NCBI RefSeq assembly: GCF_029338395.1
Contig: NZ_CP119809.1
Coordinates: forward strand, 124,001 to 188,000
DNA length: 64,000 bases
Direction of reading: 5' to 3'
Origin: Halorussus caseinilyticus
GTDB lineage: Archaea > Halobacteriota > Halobacteria > Halobacteriales > Haladaptataceae
A model generated the notes under the pieces. That model saw only the letters and a list, made by a program, of their open reading frames with translations, did not search any database and was not told the DNA's origin. The position numbers and the translations under genes were made by a program. Within the stretch, counting starts at the first letter, position 1; each line of letters starts with the position of its first letter. Positions 59,358-64,000 of this stretch are shown here, in pieces.

Positions 59358-61949
59358 ATGGGCTTCGCCGACAGATACGCCGACGTACTCACGACGTACA
59401 GCAAGGTGGTGTTGGCGCTCCTGCTCGTTTCGACCGCGGTGGTCGGATACGGCGCGGGGAGCGTCGATTCCGGCCTGACAATCGCCAGTTTCGGCAGTGA
59501 CTCGACCGAAGCCCAGAAGTTAGACTACGTGGAGGCGAACTTCAGCGACGACGACGAGAACACCTCGGTGATGCAAATCGTCGTCCGCGGCGACGACGTA
59601 CTCTCGAAGGAGTCGCTTGTCGAGACGCTCCGACTCCAGCAACGGCTCCGTGAGAACCGGACCGTGAACGCGACTCTCAGCGAGGGCCAACCCACCGTCG
59701 GTCTCTCGAACCTCGTGGCGACTGCCGCGATGCGCGAGTCCCAGTCGCCGAACGGCACCCAACCTTCGAACGCCACCGCGGGCGGACCGCCACAGCGCCC
59801 GCCGTCGCTGGACGCCCAAATCGCTCAACTGGAGTCGATGTCCCAGTCGGAAATCGACCGGGTGGTTCTGCGAGTGCTGGACCCCGAGGAGTCTTCGGCC
59901 GGGCCGGTTGACCCCTTCACCCTGCTGGCGACCGACTACGAACCAGGGAGTACGACCGCCTCGGCCCGCGTGGTCCTCGTCTTCCAGCAGTCCGACACCG
60001 CGGGTGATTCGCTCCCCGACGACGTGGTGGCGGCCCAACTCGCCACCAGCGACATCGCCGACCGGACCGTCGAATCGACCGACGCGTTCGTCTTCGGCGC
60101 GGGCATCGTCAACGAGCGGTCCGGACAGGCAACCGGCGAGAGTTTCGCGGTCATCACGCCGTTCGCGCTCCTGCTAATCGTCGGCGTCCTGTTCGTCGCC
60201 TACCGGGACCTCTTCGACGTTGCGCTCGGACTGCTGGGCACGCTCTTGGTCCTCGTCTGGATGGGCGGGTTCATGGGGTGGGCCGGTATCGGCGTGACCC
60301 AAATCATCATCGCCGTGCCGTTCCTGTTGGTGGGTCTCTCCATCGACTACGCCCTCCACGTCGTCATGCGCTACCGCGAGGCCAGAGCCGACGACCCCGA
60401 CAGGTCGCCGCGCGAGGCGATGCGCGCGGGTCTCGCGGGCGTGACCGTCGCGCTCGCGGCGACCACGTTCACCACCGCGGTCGGGTTCACCTCGAACCTC
60501 GTCAGTTCCATCGCGTCCATCCGGCAGTTCGGTCTCGTCTCGGCGTTCGGCATCGTCTCGGCGTTCGTCGTGTTCGCGGGTCTCCTGCCCGCGCTCAAAC
60601 TCGAACTCGACGGCCTGCTCGAACGCCTCGGGTTCGACCGCCGGAAGCGAGCGTTCGGGACCGGCACGAGCGCGGTCAACCGACTGCTCGGGGTCGGCGC
60701 GACCGCGGCGCGTCGGGTTCCGGTCGCCATCGTCCTCGTCGCGTTGGTCGTGAGCGCGGGCGGTGGATACGCCGCCACCGACATCGACACCTCCATCAAT
60801 CAGGTGGACTTCCTGCCGCGGGACTCGCCCGACTGGATGGACTCGCTCCCCGGACCGCTCCGACCCGGCGACTACGAACTCCGGGAGAACGTCGTCTTCC
60901 TCAACGACAAGTTCGTCCAGTCGCGGGACCGCTCGGAGGTCCAGATACTCGTCGAAGGCCCGGTCACGTCGCCCGATACGTTGGACCGACTCGCGGCGGC
61001 TCGCGAGTCGGTCGGCGAGAGTTCGACCCCCATCACGCTCGCCAGCGGTCGGCCCTCGGTCGACGGCCCGCTGTCGGTGATTCGGCGGGTCTCGGCCCGA
61101 AACGAGACGGTCGCGCAGGTCGTCGCCGAACGAGACGCCGACGGCGACGGGATTCCGGACCGCGACCTCCGGGCGGTCTACGACGCGGTGTACGCCGCGG
61201 CACCCGACGAGGCGGCGGGCGTCGTCTACCGCGAGGGCGGCGAGTACCGCGCGGTCCGCCTCTCTGTCGCCATCCGCGGCGGGTCCGACACCGGCACCGT
61301 CACTAGCGAGATGCGCGCAGTCGCGGCGTCCATCGAGGACGGGAGCGACCTGACGGCGACGGCGACGGGCCAACCCGTCATCAACGAACTCGTCCAGCGG
61401 GAACTGCTCACGACGCTGGTCGAGACGTTCCTCGTCACGCTCGGGGTCATCGTCTCGTTCCTGACGGTCATCTTCTACCGGCGCTACGGCACCCTCTCGC
61501 TCGGCGCGGTGACGATGGTGCCGGTCGTGTTCGCGCTGAGTTGGATTCTCGGCGCGATGTACCTGCTCGGGATTCCGTTCAACACCGAGACGGCTATCAT
61601 CGCCAGCATCGCCATCGGCATCGGCGTGGACTACGCCATCCACATCAGCGAGCGCTTCGTGGAAGAACTGTCGGACGGCGGCGACCCGGTGGCGGCGCTG
61701 GAGACGACGCTGGCGGGAACCGGCGGCGCGTTGCTGGCGAGTGCGACCACGACGGCGGGCGGGTTCGGCGTCCTACTGTTCGCGTTGGTCCCGTCGCTCC
61801 AGCGGTTCGGACTCGTCACGGGGAGTGCCATCGTCTTCGCGTTCGCGTCGAGCGTGGTGGTCCTGCCGAGTCTGCTCGTCCTCTGGTGGCGGTACCTCGG
61901 TACCGACGCGGCGGTAGACGACTCGACGGCCGGAACGACCGGCGACTGA
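59358..61949 (+). CDS. MMPL/RND-family exporter
   Basis: An 863-residue membrane protein of the RND superfamily with twelve predicted segments in two halves, each with a large extracytoplasmic loop. The family motifs GLSIDYALHVVMRYREAR in the first half and GIGVDYAIHISERFVEEL in the second carry the GxxxDYxxH core. Such proteins export lipids or other hydrophobic compounds using the proton or sodium gradient. The N-terminus is MGFADRYADVLTTYS. The preceding winged-helix gene may regulate it. Confidence 0.93.
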   Translation: MGFADRYADVLTTYSKVVLALLLVSTAVVGYGAGSVDSGLTIASFGSDSTEAQKLDYVEANFSDDDENTSVMQIVVRGDDVLSKESLVETLRLQQRLRENRTVNATLSEGQPTVGLSNLVATAAMRESQSPNGTQPSNATAGGPPQRPPSLDAQIAQLESMSQSEIDRVVLRVLDPEESSAGPVDPFTLLATDYEPGSTTASARVVLVFQQSDTAGDSLPDDVVAAQLATSDIADRTVESTDAFVFGAGIVNERSGQATGESFAVITPFALLLIVGVLFVAYRDLFDVALGLLGTLLVLVWMGGFMGWAGIGVTQIIIAVPFLLVGLSIDYALHVVMRYREARADDPDRSPREAMRAGLAGVTVALAATTFTTAVGFTSNLVSSIASIRQFGLVSAFGIVSAFVVFAGLLPALKLELDGLLERLGFDRRKRAFGTGTSAVNRLLGVGATAARRVPVAIVLVALVVSAGGGYAATDIDTSINQVDFLPRDSPDWMDSLPGPLRPGDYELRENVVFLNDKFVQSRDRSEVQILVEGPVTSPDTLDRLAAARESVGESSTPITLASGRPSVDGPLSVIRRVSARNETVAQVVAERDADGDGIPDRDLRAVYDAVYAAAPDEAAGVVYREGGEYRAVRLSVAIRGGSDTGTVTSEMRAVAASIEDGSDLTATATGQPVINELVQRELLTTLVETFLVTLGVIVSFLTVIFYRRYGTLSLGAVTMVPVVFALSWILGAMYLLGIPFNTETAIIASIAIGIGVDYAIHISERFVEELSDGGDPVAALETTLAGTGGALLASATTTAGGFGVLLFALVPSLQRFGLVTGSAIVFAFASSVVVLPSLLVLWWRYLGTDAAVDDSTAGTTGD

Positions 61950-61953
61950 CTGG

Positions 61954-62433
61954 TCACAGCATCGACGTGCGACCCGTCACGTCGTCGGCGTCGAGTTTAT
62001 AAAAGGCGAGTTCGGAGGGGTCTTTCTCGGGCACCCACGGACACATCGGGAACCACGCGTTGTCGGCGAACGCGGCGTACGCCTCGGGAGTCTCGTCGTC
62101 CGGGACGCGGGTGACTGCCCCGCGAAGCATGACGCTGGTCCACTCGGGCGGTTGCACGTCGGCGACGAGGAACGTCGCCGTCGCGGTGGCGTCGAGGTAG
62201 CGCATCTTCTCCCCGTCGTCGTCGGTGTGGACGTGGAAGTAGACCGTCCCGTCGCCGTCGTACCCGAACGAGATGGGTATCGAGTAGGCCGACCCGCCGT
62301 CGGCCAGCGTCAGGCATCCCCACCCTTGCTGTTCGAGGAACGCGGCGACCGCGTCGGGATGCATCCGTAGGTCGGTTGGTTCCTCGACCGATGCGCCTCC
62401 GTCCGTCCCATCGCGTTGTACGTGCATCGACAT
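61954..62433 (-). CDS. Pyridoxamine 5'-phosphate oxidase-fold flavoprotein
   Basis: A 159-residue split-barrel protein: GWGCLTLADGGSAYSIPISF, GTVYFHVHTDDDGEKMRYL, ATFLVADVQPPEWTSVMLRG. It is of the pyridoxamine-5'-phosphate-oxidase-like class of small FMN or F420-binding proteins; the substrate is unknown. I choose MSMHVQRDG at 62433, with a CATTAAATG box about 35 bases upstream. Confidence 0.85.
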   Translation of the reverse strand: MSMHVQRDGTDGGASVEEPTDLRMHPDAVAAFLEQQGWGCLTLADGGSAYSIPISFGYDGDGTVYFHVHTDDDGEKMRYLDATATATFLVADVQPPEWTSVMLRGAVTRVPDDETPEAYAAFADNAWFPMCPWVPEKDPSELAFYKLDADDVTGRTSML

Positions 62434-62861
62434 CTTCGACAACGAGAACCTACCGACGCCGGACACATTTAATGGGCGTCTGATTCCAGCACACTGAAAA
62501 CAGAGCGAAGCCCCGTCCGGAGTTGTCCGATTTGCGGTAATTACGGGATGAGAGAAGAGATTTATGGATAGAGGCCGCCCTATAGTTGAACATCTTCGGA
62601 GGTTCGGGAACGTATGTCACAGCTATTCGCCGGGCGACGGCGACGACGCGTCGTCGCCGTCGCCCGTTCCGTCGCTCCGTCGTCACGGCGTCGGACGAAC
62701 GGGACAAAATAGATGATGGCTTTAGCCGTGTAAAAATTTCTTTAGCAATGAAAAACAAGTCTAAAGCAAATCTGTAGGATGAGAAAACGTAGATGGATTG
62801 GCGACCGGGCCTCTGTGGTCGAACCCCCATAGTTATGGTCGTAGGCTCACAACGTACACAC
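62434..62861. other. AT-rich spacer with a 36-bp palindrome
   Basis: No credible gene in 428 bases. The middle holds the perfect palindrome at 62631-62666; 62720-62800 is AT-rich for this genome. A CATAGTTATG box at 62828 is placed correctly for the antitoxin-like gene. Confidence 0.65.
62631..62666. repeat. 36-bp perfect palindrome
   Basis: CGGGCGACGGCGACGACG (62631-62648) is followed without a spacer by its exact reverse complement (62649-62666). It could extrude as a cruciform, bind a dimeric protein, or end a transcript. Neither flank carries a T-run. Confidence 0.9.
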
Positions 62862-63164
62862 ATGAGTGCCGACAAGAGGCGGGTCCAGTTCCGCGCTCCC
62901 TCACGGCTCATCGACCGCACGGACTCGCTCGCGGACGTGTTCGGGTCCGACCGGACCGACGTTCTCATCGACGCCCTTCGCCAGTTCCTCAGAGACGCCG
63001 CTCACGACGACGAAATCAAACAGGAAATCGCGGGCGCGTACTACGACGACGAAATCACGTTCGAGCAGTTGAAACTGCTCGTCGGGAAGGAGGAAGCCGC
63101 CAACTTCCGCGTGCTGAAACGACAGTTGGACGAGGACCTGACCGACGAACTCGCCGAACTATAG
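62862..63164 (+). CDS. VapB-like ribbon-helix-helix antitoxin candidate
   Basis: A 100-residue protein: VQFRAPSRLIDRTDSLADVF is a beta-strand plus helix typical of ribbon-helix-helix proteins, RTDVLIDALRQFLRDAAHDD the second helix. The C-terminal half (FEQLKLLVGKEEAANFRVLK) probably binds the partner. It ends directly before the ATG of the PIN gene (TAG then ATG), the usual layout of antitoxin-toxin pairs. Confidence 0.8.
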   Translation: MSADKRRVQFRAPSRLIDRTDSLADVFGSDRTDVLIDALRQFLRDAAHDDEIKQEIAGAYYDDEITFEQLKLLVGKEEAANFRVLKRQLDEDLTDELAEL

Positions 63165-63659
63165 ATGACGGTCGTCGCCGACACGTCGGCGCTGGTGAGT
63201 CTCGGATGTGCGACGGACCCTCCGCTTCTGGACCTCGTTCTCTCGGAGTACCACGTCGCCGTTCCCGAAGTAGTCGTCACCGAACTCCGAGAAGTCGCCG
63301 CCTACGACGACGCCCAAGCGCGAAGTGCGGGACGCCTGTTGGACCGAACCGACGAACTCTCGACTGCAGACGTTTCGCTCGACGCCGACTTCCCCTTGGA
63401 CGACGGGGAGAACGCCGCAGTCGAGTTGGCCAACGACCGAAACGCCGGGATGTTGCTCTGCGACGAGTTCAACCAACTCGGTCTGATTCACGCCTCGCTG
63501 GACGACGTGCAACTCGTCACGACGCCGAAGTTCCTGCTCGTCCTCGACGCGAAGAATCTGGTCTCGGCGTCGGACGTGGAGTCGCTACTGGACGACATCG
63601 GCGCGGTCCGAAGTTGGGACGGAAATAGCTACGTCGGGCGCGTCCGAAACCGGCTCTGA
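63165..63659 (+). CDS. PIN-domain VapC-like nuclease
   Basis: A 164-residue PIN-domain protein. VVADTSALVSLG carries the first catalytic Asp, VVVTELREV the conserved Glu, GENAAVELANDRN the central acidic residue, and LLCDEFNQLG the last Asp. It probably cleaves RNA (tRNA or rRNA in known VapC toxins). The immediate upstream RHH-like gene is the likely antitoxin. Confidence 0.83.
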   Translation: MTVVADTSALVSLGCATDPPLLDLVLSEYHVAVPEVVVTELREVAAYDDAQARSAGRLLDRTDELSTADVSLDADFPLDDGENAAVELANDRNAGMLLCDEFNQLGLIHASLDDVQLVTTPKFLLVLDAKNLVSASDVESLLDDIGAVRSWDGNSYVGRVRNRL

Positions 63660-63678
63660 GTCCGGACTGCGCGCCCCT

Positions 63679-64000
63679 CTACGCTCCGACGACCGTAATC
63701 GCCTGCTCGCGGTCTATCGCTCGCTCCAACTCCTCGGCGATGGCGCTCCCGCGCGAGACCTGAATGTCGCCGCCGCGACCCACCGTCGCGGTGAAGAGGT
63801 ACTCGCCGTCGGCCTGCACTTCGACCGTCTCGCCCGCGTGCCCGTCGGTCGGGAGGACGATGTGCCGGGAGGTGATGTCCGGCGTCACCGTCTCGCCGCG
63901 CGTGGCCGCGCCTGCGCCGCCCGCGCTCCCGCCACCGGACGCGCCCGAGACCGACTGTGGTTTCTCGCTGTGGGTCCGCACGTCGATGTCGATGCCCAAG
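63679..64000 (-). CDS. Hypothetical protein, 5' end beyond the window
   Basis: The frame is open to the right edge of the window. Visible are DIDVRTHSEKPQSVSG, a Gly/Ala-rich linker (GGGSAGGAGAATRGE) and a beta-rich end (HIVLPTDGHAGETVEVQADG, FTATVGRGGDIQVSRG, then DREQAITVVGA). I do not recognise a family. The TTG near 63999 is not a convincing start, so the gene is probably truncated by the window. Confidence 0.6.
   Translation of the reverse strand, partial: LGIDIDVRTHSEKPQSVSGASGGGSAGGAGAATRGETVTPDITSRHIVLPTDGHAGETVEVQADGEYLFTATVGRGGDIQVSRGSAIAEELERAIDREQAITVVGA

Noticed and set aside
62580-62720. Short plus-strand frame of about 50 codons through the palindrome
   Set aside because: Its composition follows the palindrome and flanks and is Arg/Ser-rich; it has no promoter box at the right distance.

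Overview
The window is a stretch of chromosome (or large replicon) from a halophilic archaeon of the class Halobacteria. The evidence is a GC-rich sequence, strongly acidic predicted proteins, haloarchaea-specific small zinc-finger families, archaeal information-processing genes (ABCE1, SepF, FAU-1, PUA protein, archaemetzincin, F420-dependent reductase), and TATA boxes that repeatedly lie 25-30 bases upstream of start codons, as expected for leaderless transcripts. I cannot name the genus from sequence alone. No rRNA, tRNA, CRISPR array, transposase or integrase was found.

Layout. Positions 1-12000 hold housekeeping and regulatory genes: a His-rich protein, UspA, an SDR oxidoreductase, a CBS protein, a geranylgeranyl-reductase-family flavoprotein, UvrA, a TrkA-type protein, and an Lrp/TrkA-C regulator beside an AI-2E transporter. 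Positions 12000-15400 hold a LURP-one protein, a YgfZ-like folate protein, a small winged-helix protein and a PUA protein. Positions 15400-18900 carry two tandem Tat-exported subtilases with almost identical catalytic cores. Positions 19000-32700 carry SepF, FAU-1, PrsW, riboflavin synthase, a UvrD-type helicase, an F420 reductase, several very small zinc-finger or membrane proteins (most hand-translated), an HAD hydrolase, a methyltransferase, an FNT channel and archaemetzincin.

Positions 32900-56200 form a large cell-surface glycan region: an arylsulfotransferase-like protein, a DPM-like GT2, a CPBP protease, a DUF1616-like protein, five GT4-type glycosyltransferases, an oligosaccharide flippase, five alkaline-phosphatase-superfamily 'sulfatases' whose nucleophile position is Thr (or unclear) rather than Cys, and a 1256-residue protein in which a MinD/ParA-type ATPase is fused to a large polytopic membrane protein with a glycosylation-site-rich tail. 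Genes at 49191-55926 are chained by 4-base start/stop overlaps, so they are almost certainly one operon. Positions 56200-64000 hold ABCE1 with an EMC6-like membrane protein, a winged-helix protein, an RND/MMPL exporter, a flavin-type oxidoreductase and a VapBC-like pair.

The most unusual non-coding signal is a family of four dispersed intergenic elements (about 135-230 bp, at 14.2, 23.6, 24.3 and 39.8 kb). They share a GCTAGCT end, a pyrimidine-rich middle and a GCGCGC-rich end, and contain a hairpin whose two arms change together between copies. Other features are a 25-bp repeat in five tandem units, a 36-bp perfect palindrome, and hairpin-plus-T-run terminators behind several minus-strand genes.
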